DNA of 54,556 nt, taken from NCBI RefSeq assembly GCF_018614415.1, contig NZ_JAGGOO010000077.1, positions 1 through 54,556 of the forward strand, read 5' to 3'. Positions 7,782 through 17,373 of this stretch are shown piece by piece; positions within the stretch are counted from its first letter, which is position 1, and each line of letters begins with the position of its first letter. The stretch is from Streptomyces sp. ISL-12. Lineage in GTDB: Bacteria; Actinomycetota; Actinomycetes; Streptomycetales; Streptomycetaceae. Under the pieces are notes generated by a model. The model made no database searches. It was not told the DNA's origin and worked only from the letters and a program-made list of their open reading frames with translations. The position numbers and the translations under genes are program-made.

Positions 7782-10000
7782 TGGTCGGCGTCGTCCTTCT
7801 TCGTCTCGTCGGCGGACTCTTCGCCCTCGACCACGGGGATCAGGGAGAGCTTGCCGCGGGAGTCGATCTCGGCGATCTCGACCTGGACCTTGGCGCCCAC
7901 GCCGAGGACGTCCTCGACGTTCTCCACGCGCTTGCCGCCGGCGAGCTTGCGGATCTGCGAGATGTGCAGCAGACCGTCCTTGCCGGGGAGCAGGGAGACG
8001 AACGCGCCGAAGGTCGTGGTCTTGACGACCGTGCCCAGGTAGCGCTCGCCGACCTCGGGCATCGTCGGGTTGGCGATGCCGTTGATCGTCGTACGGGCGG
8101 CCTCGGCGGAGGGGCCGTCGGCGGCACCGATGTAGATGGTGCCGTCGTCCTCGATGGTGATCTCGGCGCCGGTGTCCTCCTGGATCTGGTTGATCATCTT
8201 GCCCTTGGGGCCGATGACCTCACCGATCTTGTCCACCGGGATCTTGACGGTGATGATCCGCGGGGCGTTGGGGGACATCTCGTCCGGCGTGTCGATCGCT
8301 TCCATCATCACGTCGAGGATGTGGAGGCGGGCGTCACGGGCCTGCTTGAGGGCGGCGGCCAGGACGGAGGCGGGGATGCCGTCCAGCTTGGTGTCGAGCT
8401 GGAGGGCGGTGACGAACTCCTTGGTGCCGGCGACCTTGAAGTCCATGTCGCCGAAGGCGTCCTCCGCACCGAGGATGTCGGTGAGGGTGACGTAGTGGGT
8501 CTCTCCCTCGATCTCCTGGGAGATCAGGCCCATGGCGATACCGGCGACGGGGGCCTTCAGCGGCACACCGGCGTTCAGCAGCGACATGGTGGAGGCGCAG
8601 ACCGAGCCCATGGACGTCGAGCCGTTGGAGCTCAGCGCCTCGGAGACCTGGCGGATCGCGTACGGGAACTCCTCGCGCGTCGGCAGCACCGGCACGAGGG
8701 CGCGCTCGGCGAGGGCGCCGTGGCCGATCTCGCGGCGCTTCGGGGAGCCGACGCGGCCGGTCTCGCCGGTGGAGTACGGCGGGAAGTTGTAGTTGTGCAT
8801 GTAGCGCTTGCGGGTCACCGGGGAAAGGGTGTCCAGCTGCTGCTCCATGCGGAGCATGTTGAGGGTGGTGACGCCCAGGATCTGGGTCTCGCCACGCTCG
8901 AACACCGCGGAGCCGTGCACGCGCGGGATGGCCTCGACCTCGGCGGCGAGCGTACGGATGTCCGTGACACCGCGGCCGTCGATGCGCTTCTTCTCCTTGA
9001 TGACGCGCTCGCGGACCAGGGTCTTGGTCAGCGAGCGGTACGCGGCGGAGATCTCCTTCTCGCGGCCCTCGAACTCCGGCAGGAGCTTCTCGGCGGCGAG
9101 CGCCTTGACGCGGTCCAGCTCGGCCTCGCGCTCCTGCTTGCCGGCGATGGTGAGCGCCTGGGCCAGCTCGGGCTTGACGGCGACGGTGAGCGCCTCCAGG
9201 ACGTCGTCCTGGTAGTCGAGGAAGACCGGGAACTCGCCGGTGGGCTTGGCGGCCTTGGCGGCGAGGTCGGCCTGGGCGCGGCAGAGCACCTTGATGAACG
9301 GCTTCGCGGCCTCGAGACCGGCGGCGACGACCTCCTCGGTGGGGGCCTCGGCGCCGCCCTCGACCAGCTTGATGGTCTTCTCGGTGGCCTCGGCCTCGAC
9401 CATCATGATCGCGACGTCGCCGTCCTCCAGGGCGCGGCCCGCGACGACCATGTCGAAGACGGCGTCCTCGAGCTCGGTGTGGGTCGGGAACGCCACCCAC
9501 TGGCCGCGGATCAGCGCGACGCGGACGCCGCCGATCGGGCCGGAGAAGGGCAGGCCGGCCAGCTGGGTGGACGCGGACGCGGCGTTGATCGCGACGACGT
9601 CGTACAGGTGGTCGGGGTTGAGCGCCATGACCGTGCAGACGACCTGGATCTCGTTGCGCAGGCCCTTCTTGAAGGACGGGCGCAGCGGGCGGTCGATCAG
9701 GCGGCAGGTGAGGATGGCGTCCTCGGAGGGACGGCCCTCACGCCGGAAGAAGCTGCCGGGGATCTTGCCGGCGGCGTACATCCGCTCCTCGACGTCCACC
9801 GTGAGGGGGAAGAAGTCAAGCTGGTCCTTGGGGTTCTTCGAGGCGGTGGTGGCCGACAGCACCATGGTGTCGTCGTCCAGGTAGGCCACGGCGGAACCGG
9901 CGGCCTGCTTGGCGAGGCGGCCGGTCTCGAAGCGGATGGTGCGGGTGCCGAAGGGGCCGTTGTCGATGACGGCCTCGGCGTAGTGGGTCTCGTTCTCCAC
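7778..10000 (-). CDS. pnp: Polynucleotide phosphorylase
   Basis: Phosphorolytic 3'-5' exoribonuclease which, in Streptomyces, is known also to add heteropolymeric 3' tails. The 740-aa protein has two RNase PH cores, then a KH domain (IGEVIGPKGKMINQI) and an S1 domain (GERYLGTVVKTTTFGAFV) at the C-terminus. I chose the GTG at 10000 because GGAGAAG lies just upstream and the protein then starts MENETHYAEAV like its relatives. The ATG 15 bases earlier has no separate ribosome site. It is downstream of rpsO in the classic rpsO-pnp arrangement. Confidence 0.96.
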   Translation of the reverse strand: MENETHYAEAVIDNGPFGTRTIRFETGRLAKQAAGSAVAYLDDDTMVLSATTASKNPKDQLDFFPLTVDVEERMYAAGKIPGSFFRREGRPSEDAILTCRLIDRPLRPSFKKGLRNEIQVVCTVMALNPDHLYDVVAINAASASTQLAGLPFSGPIGGVRVALIRGQWVAFPTHTELEDAVFDMVVAGRALEDGDVAIMMVEAEATEKTIKLVEGGAEAPTEEVVAAGLEAAKPFIKVLCRAQADLAAKAAKPTGEFPVFLDYQDDVLEALTVAVKPELAQALTIAGKQEREAELDRVKALAAEKLLPEFEGREKEISAAYRSLTKTLVRERVIKEKKRIDGRGVTDIRTLAAEVEAIPRVHGSAVFERGETQILGVTTLNMLRMEQQLDTLSPVTRKRYMHNYNFPPYSTGETGRVGSPKRREIGHGALAERALVPVLPTREEFPYAIRQVSEALSSNGSTSMGSVCASTMSLLNAGVPLKAPVAGIAMGLISQEIEGETHYVTLTDILGAEDAFGDMDFKVAGTKEFVTALQLDTKLDGIPASVLAAALKQARDARLHILDVMMEAIDTPDEMSPNAPRIITVKIPVDKIGEVIGPKGKMINQIQEDTGAEITIEDDGTIYIGAADGPSAEAARTTINGIANPTMPEVGERYLGTVVKTTTFGAFVSLLPGKDGLLHISQIRKLAGGKRVENVEDVLGVGAKVQVEIAEIDSRGKLSLIPVVEGEESADETKKDDADQ

Positions 10001-10213
10001 TATGGTCTTCTCCATTACGTTCAGTTACATGTCGTCTTCCGTCCCGCCTCGCCCGTGTGGCGGGGGGACGGTGATGGAGAAGCGTCCGGTGCGGGCCGGT
10101 CTTCGATCGAAGCCCCCGGCGTTCTTTTCCCCGAGGGCCACTACCGAGGACCGGCGGCGGCGCGGTGACGCTTCTCCTCGTCTCTTCGTCTCGTCGGTGT
10201 GGTGCGGTCGCGT

Positions 10214-10243
10214 TCTCTACCACACTACAAAGTGGCGGTGACA
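10214..10243 (-). promoter_or_regulatory. Candidate pnp promoter
   Basis: On the minus strand TGTCAC (10243-10238) and TAGAGA (10219-10214) are separated by 18 bases, a reasonable sigma-70-type pair. It lies in the rpsO-pnp gap, about 215 bases before the pnp start and just after the rpsO hairpin. An independent pnp promoter downstream of rpsO is known in Streptomyces, which fits; the exact boxes are my reading. A GTGTGGT/ACCACAC inverted repeat overlaps the -10. Confidence 0.4.
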
Positions 10244-10259
10244 CCGCGCACGTACAGCA

Positions 10260-10296
10260 AAGGGAGCGGCTCCCGATCGTGGGGAACCGCTCCCTT
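10260..10296 (-). terminator. rpsO-pnp intergenic hairpin
   Basis: A 10-bp perfect outer stem (10260-10269 with 10287-10296) continues inward after one C/A mismatch. It starts 10 bases past the rpsO stop and is followed on the minus strand by TTTGCTG. It is either an attenuating terminator for rpsO or the intergenic stem-loop that RNase III is known to cut in Streptomyces rpsO-pnp transcripts. The rest of the 305-base gap holds GC-rich leader sequence and no gene. Confidence 0.65.
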
Positions 10297-10305
10297 CACG
10301 GCGTC

Positions 10306-10593
10306 TTACTTGGCGCCCGCCGCACCGCGGCGGATGCCGAGGCGGTCGACCAGGGCGCGGAAGCGCTGGATGTCCTTCTTGGCCAGGTACTGCAGCAGCC
10401 GGCGGCGCTGACCGACCAGGATCAGCAGACCACGACGGGAGTGGTGGTCGTGCTTGTGGGTCTTGAGGTGCTCGGTCAGGTCGGAGATCCGACGGGACAG
10501 CAGGGCGACCTGGACCTCGGGGGAGCCGGTGTCGCCCTCCTTGGTACCGAACTCGGAGATGATCTGCTTCTTCACTGCGGCGTCGAGAGACAC
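10306..10593 (-). CDS. rpsO: 30S ribosomal protein S15
   Basis: Ribosomal protein S15, which binds the central domain of 16S rRNA. The 95-aa protein (SLDAAVKKQIISEF... to ...IRRGAAGAK) has the conserved block HSRRGLLILVGQRRRLLQYL. I chose the GTG at 10593 because GAAGGAG lies five bases upstream. The longer in-frame ORF to 10728 has no such site and would add an unrelated Arg-rich extension. First gene of the rpsO-pnp-M16-dapB run, downstream of eccD on the same strand. Confidence 0.96.
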   Translation of the reverse strand: MSLDAAVKKQIISEFGTKEGDTGSPEVQVALLSRRISDLTEHLKTHKHDHHSRRGLLILVGQRRRLLQYLAKKDIQRFRALVDRLGIRRGAAGAK

Positions 10594-10767
10594 GCGTGCT
10601 CCTTCAAGGTCTTCATGAGCCTTCGAGCGCCCCCGGTCTGCTTCTCGGGGGAACTTCCGTGAACTCGGAAGGCGGGGTCCGCTGGGCGCGGCCTCCAGGC
10701 ACGTGAGGTGGTCCGGGGGCGCGTACACAAACGGCCGTCAGCCAGCCTACCAGTCTCCTCGCGGGCC

Positions 10768-12225
10768 TCAGACGCCGCCGCGGACCTTGTTGTAGACGTC
10801 GAGGACGGCCAGGCAGATCGGGACCAGGGACAGCAGCACCAGGGAGTCCGCGAGGTCCAGCATGCGGCCCCAGAAGGGGGACAGGCCCTTCTTCGGCACG
10901 ATCAGGGCGATCGCGATCAGCAGCAGCACGCCCGCCGCGACCGAGGCGCCGAGCCACAGGGTGCGTACGTCGACCGGGCCGGAGTTGCCCTTGAGCAGTT
11001 CCATGACGATGTCGGCCGGCGGCGAGATCGCGAGGCCCAGGACCAGCAGGGCGAGCGTGACGACACCCGCCACGAACAGGCAGGTGACCTGCGCGGTGTA
11101 GCGGAACAGGCGGGCCCGCAGCATGGCGGCGAGGCCGGTGCACAGGGCGAGCAGCTGGGCCCAGCCGCTGTCGCTGAAGCCGAGCACCGCGCCGCCCGCG
11201 CCGATGATGACCGCGGCGCAGCCGCCGACGAGGCCGAGCAGCAGTTCGTGCCCCCGGCTGGTCTGGGCGACGATGAGCTGGACGTCGACGGCCTCCATGT
11301 CGCCCTCGCGGCCCTCGCGCCGGGCCCTGGCCAGGTCCTCGGGGTTGCGGAAACCGATCGGCAGCTTGGCGAAGCGGGCCGACCAGCCGGGCAGGAAACC
11401 GACGACCGCGAGCGCGACGACCGCGGTGCCGGCGGCGATCTCCCGCGGCTCGGCCTCGGTGAGGATGCCGCAGAACGCGGCGAGCGTACCGATCGCGGCG
11501 GCCAGGGCCGCGGCGACGAACGGGGCGTCTCCCTGCGGCAGCAGCATGATCAGTACGATGGAGCACAGCAGTACGGCGACGCAGCCGACGAGGAACTGGA
11601 TGCGTCCGGGCCCTTCACCGGCGTCCTGGGCGATGATGCCGGAGCCCCCGATGAGCGCGTGCGGCAGTGCGGAGATGCCGAGGGCGACGGCGGAGGCGCG
11701 GTCGTCGTAGACCCGGGCCCGGACGCCGGCGAGGGCGGTCAGGGTGAGCGCGGTCGCTCCGGCCAGGATGCCCTGGAGACCGGCCATGTCGTGCCGGACC
11801 GGATCGGCGAACCAGAAGACGAAGCCCAGCATGATCAGCAGCAGCGCGCCGGAGACGAGACCGGCCACCCGCATCAGGTTGTCGTTCCAGCTGCGGATGT
11901 CCTGCTTGACCGCGGCGGCGATCGCGTCGACCACGTCGTCGTGGACGGCCGGCGGCAGGGAGTCGGCGAAGGTCCGCAGCAGGAGCACCTCGCCGTCCCT
12001 GACCCGGTGCTCCAGCAGCGAACGGCTGGCGTCGAGGACCTGGCCCTCACGGCTCACCAAGTGGTAGCCGGCGGGGCTGGTGTCCGACTGGGTCAGTCCC
12101 GAGAGCCTGACGATCTCGGGGAAGAGGTCCTGGATCGGCAGGTCCTCCGGCAGTGCGACATCGACTCGGCTGTCCGGCGCCGCGATGGTGATTCGGCAGA
12201 AACCTGTCGAAGTCCCCGTGCTCAC
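10768..12225 (-). CDS. eccD: T7SS integral membrane protein EccD
   Basis: Channel subunit of the type VII (ESX) secretion complex. The 485-aa protein has an N-terminal ubiquitin-like YukD domain (about residues 5-90, FCRITIAAPDSRVDVALPED...) followed by about eleven hydrophobic helices starting at LMRVAGLVSGALLLIMLGF and ending near the C-terminus. That is the standard EccD plan. The start is a GTG. It is divergent from eccC across a 256-base region that must hold both promoters. It lies at one end of the T7SS locus, next to housekeeping genes, with the other core subunits 35 kb away. Confidence 0.94.
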   Translation of the reverse strand: MSTGTSTGFCRITIAAPDSRVDVALPEDLPIQDLFPEIVRLSGLTQSDTSPAGYHLVSREGQVLDASRSLLEHRVRDGEVLLLRTFADSLPPAVHDDVVDAIAAAVKQDIRSWNDNLMRVAGLVSGALLLIMLGFVFWFADPVRHDMAGLQGILAGATALTLTALAGVRARVYDDRASAVALGISALPHALIGGSGIIAQDAGEGPGRIQFLVGCVAVLLCSIVLIMLLPQGDAPFVAAALAAAIGTLAAFCGILTEAEPREIAAGTAVVALAVVGFLPGWSARFAKLPIGFRNPEDLARARREGREGDMEAVDVQLIVAQTSRGHELLLGLVGGCAAVIIGAGGAVLGFSDSGWAQLLALCTGLAAMLRARLFRYTAQVTCLFVAGVVTLALLVLGLAISPPADIVMELLKGNSGPVDVRTLWLGASVAAGVLLLIAIALIVPKKGLSPFWGRMLDLADSLVLLSLVPICLAVLDVYNKVRGGV

Positions 12226-12367
12226 CTGGTGTTCCCCCTGCTAGACACGACTGCTGCGCGCCGCTCGTACGACGCGGAGCGCCACCCTATCCGCTGCGCC
12301 GCAAGGGAAAGGGGCTGCCTCCCTCAATTCTCCCCTTACCCCCTCGGCTTCTCCATCCTCCTGGCTC

Positions 12368-12395
12368 TTCTGCGCACCGCGCGCATCAGTAGGAT
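12368..12395 (+). promoter_or_regulatory. Candidate eccC promoter
   Basis: TTCTGC (12368-12373) and TAGGAT (12390-12395) are separated by 16 bases in the eccD-eccC divergent gap, about 90 bases before the eccC start. Nothing as clear was seen for eccD. The assignment rests on consensus only. Confidence 0.3.
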
Positions 12396-12481
12396 CGTCC
12401 CTCTACGCGGACGACGCCTAAGCGAACGGGAACACGTCGCGCACACGGGGGCGTCGGTGCAGGACGTATCAACCACGAAGG

Positions 12482-15400
12482 ATGAGTGCATCGGTGAGCG
12501 TCGTCATCATCAAACGGCCGCCGCGGATACCGCCTCCGGTCGTACCGGACGGCGAGGTCAAGCTGGAGACGCCCCCCGAGATCCCTCGTGAGGGCGACGA
12601 GAGCATGCTGATGAACCTGCTGCCCATGATGGGCATGCTGGGTTCCGTCGGCTTCTTCTTCATGCCCAACCTGCCCTCGTACATGCGGGTGGTCGGCGGG
12701 CTGATGCTGGCCTCGACCCTGGCCATGGCCATCGCCCAGTTCGCCAAGTCCCGGCAGGGCGGCGGCGCGGGGATGGCGCAGGACCGGCGTGACTACTTCC
12801 GCTATCTGGAGCAGGTCCGCAAGGACGTCAACAAGACGGCGGAACTGCAGCGCCGCAGCCAGCTGTTCCAGCACCCCGAGCCGGACCACCTGTGGGCGGT
12901 GGCGGCCGACGGCAAGCGCCTGTGGGAGCGGCGCCCGAGCGACGCCGACTTCGCCTCGGTACGGATGGGACGCGGCATCCAGCAGCTGAACACTCCGCTG
13001 GTGGCTCCGGTGACGGCTCCGAAGGACGAGTTGGAGCCGCTGACCGCGGCGGCCATGAAGGCCTTCCTCGATGCCCACGGCAGCCTGTCCGACCTGCCCT
13101 TGTCCGTGTCGTTGCGTGCCTTCTACCACGTGACGATCAGCGGGGAGACGGACACGGTCTACGGCAACGCCCGCGCGACGCTCGCCCAGTTGGTCACCCT
13201 GCATTCCCCGGAGGACCTGGTGGTCGCCGTGGTGGCGCATCCGTCCACCGCGGCGGAGTGGGACTGGATCAAGTGGCTGCCGCACAGCCAGCACCCGAAG
13301 GTCAAGGACGGCGCGGGTTCGGCCCGGCTGCTCTTCGACGACCTCGGGGAGCTGGAGGAGGCGCTGGCGGACCAGCTGGACGACCGGCCGCGCTGGAACC
13401 GGGACGCGAACCCGCTGTACGACCAGCCGCACCTGATCGTGGTGCTGGACGGCGGCACGGTGCCACCGGATTCCGAGCTGGCCAGTGCCGAGGGACTCCA
13501 GGGCGTCACCTTCCTCGAACTCGCCCCCGGCGATCTCGAAGAGGAGCTGCGCGCGGGTCTGACGGCCTATGTGAAGCCGGACCGGATGCAGTTGTTCGTC
13601 GGGCACGAGTCCGCGTACAGCGGCAAGCCCGATGTGCTGAACCAGGCGCAGGCCGAGTCCCTGGCCCGGCAGCTCGCCCCGTTCCGGGTGGGCTCCGCGG
13701 AAGAGGGCGAACCCCTGCTGTCCAACCTGGACTTCACCGACCTGATGGGGATCGGTGACGCGGGTTCCGTCGATGTCTCCCGTACCTGGCGTCCGCGCAC
13801 CCTGCACGAGCGGCTGCGGGTGCCGATCGGTGTCGGCGAGAACGGCGAACCCGTCATGCTCGACCTGAAGGAGGCCTCGCAGGAGGGCATGGGCCCGCAC
13901 GGCCTGTGCGTCGGCGCGACCGGCTCCGGCAAGTCCGAGCTGCTGCGCACCCTGGTGCTCGGGCTCGCGGTCACCCACTCCTCGGAGACGCTGAACTTCA
14001 TCCTCGCGGACTTCAAGGGCGGCGCGACCTTCGCGGGCATGGCGGACATGCCGCACACCGCGGCCGTGATCACCAACCTCGCCGACGACCTCACCCTCGT
14101 CGACCGCATGCGGGACGCGATCACGGGCGAGATGCAGCGCCGGCAGGAGCTGCTGCGCACGGCGGGCAACTACGCCAACCTGCACGACTACGAGAAGGCG
14201 CGGGCCGCGGGTGCCGCGCTGGAGCCGATGGCCTCGCTGGTGATCGTGCTGGACGAGTTCTCCGAGCTCCTCACGGCCAAGCCCGACTTCATCGACATGT
14301 TCATCCAGATCGGCCGTATCGGCCGTTCGCTGGGTGTGCACCTGCTGCTCGCCTCGCAGCGCCTGGAGGAGGGCAAGCTGCGCGGTCTGGACACCTATCT
14401 GTCGTACCGGATCGGCCTGCGCACCTTCTCCGCCGCGGAGTCCCGTACGGCGATCGGCGTGCCCGACGCCTACCACCTGCCGTCGATCCCGGGCTCCGGT
14501 TACCTGCGCTACGACACCGACACGATGGTCCGTTTCAAGGCGGCGTACGTGTCGGGTCCGTACCACGGCGAGGGCCCCGCCCGGGTGCACCGCTCCACGC
14601 AGCTGCGGCCCGCGCTGTTCACGGCTGAGCAGGTGGCGCTGCCACCGCAGCCGGTGGTGGAGGAGCCCGAGGTCGACAACCGGGTCGACGACGCGCTCGC
14701 CGACACCGTCCTCGACGTCATCGTGGGCAAGATGGTCAACCAGGGGCCGCCCGCCCACCAGGTGTGGCTGCCCCCGCTGGAGGAGGCGCCCTCGCTGGAG
14801 CAGCTCCTGCCCCAGCTCGCCGTCACCCCGGAGCGCGGCCTGACCGCACCGGAGTACACGGCGCTCGGCCGGCTCAACGTGCCGGTCGGCATGGTGGACA
14901 AGCCGTTCGAGCAGCGGCGTGACGTGCTGTACCGGGACTTCTCCGGCGGCGCGGGCCACGGTCTGTTCGTCGGTGGTCCGCAGTCCGGCAAGTCGACACT
15001 GCTGCGCACGCTCATCTCGTCGTTCGCGCTGACCCACACACCGGCCGAAGTGCAGTTCTACTGCCTGGACTTCGGCGGTGGAGGTCTGATCACGATGGAG
15101 GAGCTGGCGCACGTCGGCGGGGTCGCCAACCGGCTCGACGCCGAGAAGGTGCGCCGCACGGTCAGCGAGGTCTCGGGCATCCTCGACACCCGCGAGGAGT
15201 ACTTCCGGGCCCACAACATCGACTCCGTCCAGACCTACCGGCAGCGCCGGGCCGCGGGGCAGCTGCCCGACCAGCCCTGGGGTGACGTCTTCCTCGTCAT
15301 CGACGGCTGGGCCACCTTCAAGACGGACTACGAGCTGCTCGAGTCGACCGTCACGGACATCGCCACCCGCGGTCTCGGTTTCGGCGTGCACGTGATCCTG

Positions 15401-16438
15401 ACCGCGAGCCGGTACACCGAGGTGCGGCCCGCGCTCAAGGACATGCTGCAGAACCGCATCGAGCTGCGGCTCGGCGATCCGACGGAGTCGGAGATCGACC
15501 GCAAGGTCGCGCAGAACGTGCCGGCCACCGTGCCGGGCCGCGGTCTGACCCCGGACAAGCTGCACTTCATGACCGCGCTGCCCAGGGTCGACGGCTCCTC
15601 GGCCACGGAGGACCTGGCGGAGGCCACGACGATCCTCGTCCGGGGCGTCAACGACAACTGGCAGGGCGCGCACGCGCCGGTGGTCCGGCTGCTGCCGACG
15701 ATGCTGCCGGCGGACCGGCTGCCGAAGGGCTTCGAGCACCCGGACCGCGGTGTGGCCATCGGTATCGACGAGTCGACGCTGTCCCCGGTCTTCGTCGACT
15801 TCGAGACCGACCCGCACTTCATCGTGTTCGGCGAGAGCGAGTCCGGTAAGTCCGCGGTGCTGCGGCTGCTCATCAAGCAGATCACCGAGCGCTACACGCC
15901 GGACCAGGCGAAGATCGTCCTGGGTGACTACCGGCGTGCCCACATGCAGGGCGTGCCCGAGTCCCATCTGTCGCGCTACTGCCCGTCGGCCCCCTCGCTC
16001 ACCGAGACGCTGGAGGGGCTGGCCGGGTCCATGGGCCGCCGTATGCCGGGCCCGGACATCACGCCCGAGCAGCTGCGCAACCGCAGCTGGTACAGCAGCC
16101 CGGACGCGTTCGTCATCATCGACGACTACGACCTGGTGGCGACGGGCATGAACCCGCTGGCCCCGCTCCTGGAGTACCTGCCGTTCGCCCGTGACATCGG
16201 TCTGCGCGTCATCATCGCGCGCGCCTCGGGCGGTGCCAGCCGGTCGCTGTACGAGCCGGTGATGCAGCGCATGCGCGAGCTGGGGGCGCAGGGTCTGGTG
16301 CTCTCCGGCGACCGGTCGGAGGGCGCGCTGCTCGGCAACATCACGGCGACGCAGCTGCCGCCGGGGCGCGGGTCCTTCCACACGCGGCGGCGCAGCGGAC
16401 AGCTGGTGCAGACGGGCTGGCTGCCGGCGCGGTACTGA
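12482..16438 (+). CDS. eccC: T7SS FtsK/SpoIIIE-type ATPase EccC
   Basis: Motor ATPase and substrate receptor of the ESX machine. The 1318-aa single chain has two N-terminal membrane helices (about residues 42-88) and three FtsK/SpoIIIE ATPase domains. Walker A motifs are GATGSGKS (478-485), GGPQSGKS (831-838) and GESESGKS (1117-1124). The first domain has an intact Walker B (VLDE, Asp591-Glu592). The second has VIDG (941-942) and the third VIIDD (1214-1215). ATG at 12482 overlaps its own AAGGA; a GTG at 12494 (giving MSVVIIKRP) is better spaced and may be the real start. A 12-bp hairpin follows the gene. Confidence 0.96.
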   Translation: MSASVSVVIIKRPPRIPPPVVPDGEVKLETPPEIPREGDESMLMNLLPMMGMLGSVGFFFMPNLPSYMRVVGGLMLASTLAMAIAQFAKSRQGGGAGMAQDRRDYFRYLEQVRKDVNKTAELQRRSQLFQHPEPDHLWAVAADGKRLWERRPSDADFASVRMGRGIQQLNTPLVAPVTAPKDELEPLTAAAMKAFLDAHGSLSDLPLSVSLRAFYHVTISGETDTVYGNARATLAQLVTLHSPEDLVVAVVAHPSTAAEWDWIKWLPHSQHPKVKDGAGSARLLFDDLGELEEALADQLDDRPRWNRDANPLYDQPHLIVVLDGGTVPPDSELASAEGLQGVTFLELAPGDLEEELRAGLTAYVKPDRMQLFVGHESAYSGKPDVLNQAQAESLARQLAPFRVGSAEEGEPLLSNLDFTDLMGIGDAGSVDVSRTWRPRTLHERLRVPIGVGENGEPVMLDLKEASQEGMGPHGLCVGATGSGKSELLRTLVLGLAVTHSSETLNFILADFKGGATFAGMADMPHTAAVITNLADDLTLVDRMRDAITGEMQRRQELLRTAGNYANLHDYEKARAAGAALEPMASLVIVLDEFSELLTAKPDFIDMFIQIGRIGRSLGVHLLLASQRLEEGKLRGLDTYLSYRIGLRTFSAAESRTAIGVPDAYHLPSIPGSGYLRYDTDTMVRFKAAYVSGPYHGEGPARVHRSTQLRPALFTAEQVALPPQPVVEEPEVDNRVDDALADTVLDVIVGKMVNQGPPAHQVWLPPLEEAPSLEQLLPQLAVTPERGLTAPEYTALGRLNVPVGMVDKPFEQRRDVLYRDFSGGAGHGLFVGGPQSGKSTLLRTLISSFALTHTPAEVQFYCLDFGGGGLITMEELAHVGGVANRLDAEKVRRTVSEVSGILDTREEYFRAHNIDSVQTYRQRRAAGQLPDQPWGDVFLVIDGWATFKTDYELLESTVTDIATRGLGFGVHVILTASRYTEVRPALKDMLQNRIELRLGDPTESEIDRKVAQNVPATVPGRGLTPDKLHFMTALPRVDGSSATEDLAEATTILVRGVNDNWQGAHAPVVRLLPTMLPADRLPKGFEHPDRGVAIGIDESTLSPVFVDFETDPHFIVFGESESGKSAVLRLLIKQITERYTPDQAKIVLGDYRRAHMQGVPESHLSRYCPSAPSLTETLEGLAGSMGRRMPGPDITPEQLRNRSWYSSPDAFVIIDDYDLVATGMNPLAPLLEYLPFARDIGLRVIIARASGGASRSLYEPVMQRMRELGAQGLVLSGDRSEGALLGNITATQLPPGRGSFHTRRRSGQLVQTGWLPARY

Positions 16439-16457
16439 CCGATCCGCTTCCCGTGGG

Positions 16458-16491
16458 AGAGGGGCGGCGTCCTGACGGGCGCCGCCCCTCT
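16458..16491 (+). terminator. eccC terminator hairpin
   Basis: A perfect 12-bp stem (16458-16469 with 16480-16491) and 10-base loop begin 20 bases after the eccC stop. Confidence 0.8.
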
Positions 16492-16550
16492 GTCGTACCC
16501 GCCCGTTAGAGTGATGTGACGACGGAAAAGCCGAGCAACGGGGGGCAGTT

Positions 16551-16958
16551 GTGGCGAGCGACGGCCTGCAGGCGGATCCCGCGGTCCTCAAGACCGAGGG
16601 CTTCAACATGTTCACGGTGGGCCAGGACTTCGGCAAGGCCGTACAGAGCCTGCAGCAGGGACTGTCCGCGCTGGAGGGCGGTAACAGCGCCACTCCGCCG
16701 TGGGGCGACGACGACATCGGCGAGAAGTTCGGCGTCGTCTACGAGGGTCTGCGCGACGGCATGTACGAGTCGATGGGGAGCCTGGCGGAACGCATCGCGG
16801 GGATGGGACTGGCCTTCACCGAGATGGGCGTCCGGCACGAGCAGAACGAGGGTAACGAGGACGCGGCCTGGAAGGAACTGACGTCCGAGTACGACGGTCA
16901 GGTGGAGCCGCCGGCGACGGTGCACGCGACGTTGCGTCCCCGGCAGGAGTTGTGGTGA
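16551..16958 (+). CDS. WXG100/EspC-like small helical protein
   Basis: A 135-aa protein, GTG start after a G-rich site. It is mainly helical, with a turn rich in small residues and a WG motif (ATPPWGDDDIGEKF, about residues 53-66), like the secretion-target proteins of T7SS loci. A second helix follows (GLRDGMYESMGSLAERIAGMGLAF). Position directly after eccC supports a role as secreted substrate or partner. It has no toxin or enzyme domain. Confidence 0.75.
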   Translation: MASDGLQADPAVLKTEGFNMFTVGQDFGKAVQSLQQGLSALEGGNSATPPWGDDDIGEKFGVVYEGLRDGMYESMGSLAERIAGMGLAFTEMGVRHEQNEGNEDAAWKELTSEYDGQVEPPATVHATLRPRQELW

Positions 16959-17055
16959 TCGTGCGGGTGACCCACCGGTTCCGGAGCGTGAGCACCGGGT
17001 GCGCAAGTAATGTGGTCCCGCACGTGATTCGTACGGTGGGGAGAGGCGCAGCGAC

Positions 17056-17373
17056 ATGACCGAGGCACACCAGGACGAGGCCGCGACTCAGTCCGAGGAC
17101 GTCAGGGCGCGCAAGGAGCGGGAGCGGGACGAGCTGTACGCCCTCGACATCTCCGGGGTCGAGTGGCACAGCGCGCCGGGGACCGAGGAGCACGAGGAGC
17201 GGGTGGAGATCGCGTACCTGCCCGAAGGCGCCGTGGCGATGCGGTCGTCCCTCGATCCGGACACGGTCCTGCGGTACACCGAGGCGGAGTGGACGGCGTT
17301 CGTGCTCGGGGCGCGGGACGGGGAGTTCGACCTGGAGCCGGCGCCGCACAACGGTGGGGCGGCGAGCGAGTAA
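17056..17373 (+). CDS. DUF397-type protein
   Basis: A 105-aa protein with an acidic N-terminal extension (about 35 residues). The DUF397 pattern follows: DISGVEWHSA, then VEIAYLPEGAVAMRSSLDPDT, then YTEAEWTAFVLGARDGEFDL. DUF397 proteins in Streptomyces usually pair with XRE-type regulators (the BldB/AbaA-like systems), but no such regulator is adjacent here. TAATGT about 40 bases upstream (17009-17014) is a possible -10. Confidence 0.85.
   Translation: MTEAHQDEAATQSEDVRARKERERDELYALDISGVEWHSAPGTEEHEERVEIAYLPEGAVAMRSSLDPDTVLRYTEAEWTAFVLGARDGEFDLEPAPHNGGAASE

Noticed and set aside
5655..8042. 795-aa plus-strand ORF across dapB and the M16 gene
   Set aside because: Spans two recognisable minus-strand genes and shows shadow composition.
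7964..10168. 734-aa plus-strand ORF opposite pnp
   Set aside because: Asp/Gly/Leu shadow of pnp, with no recognisable domain or ribosome site.
12386..16717. 1443-aa minus-strand ORF antisense to eccC
   Set aside because: It is the codon-position shadow of eccC in high-GC DNA: Arg/His/Gly-rich with no domain, while the plus strand has three Walker A motifs.
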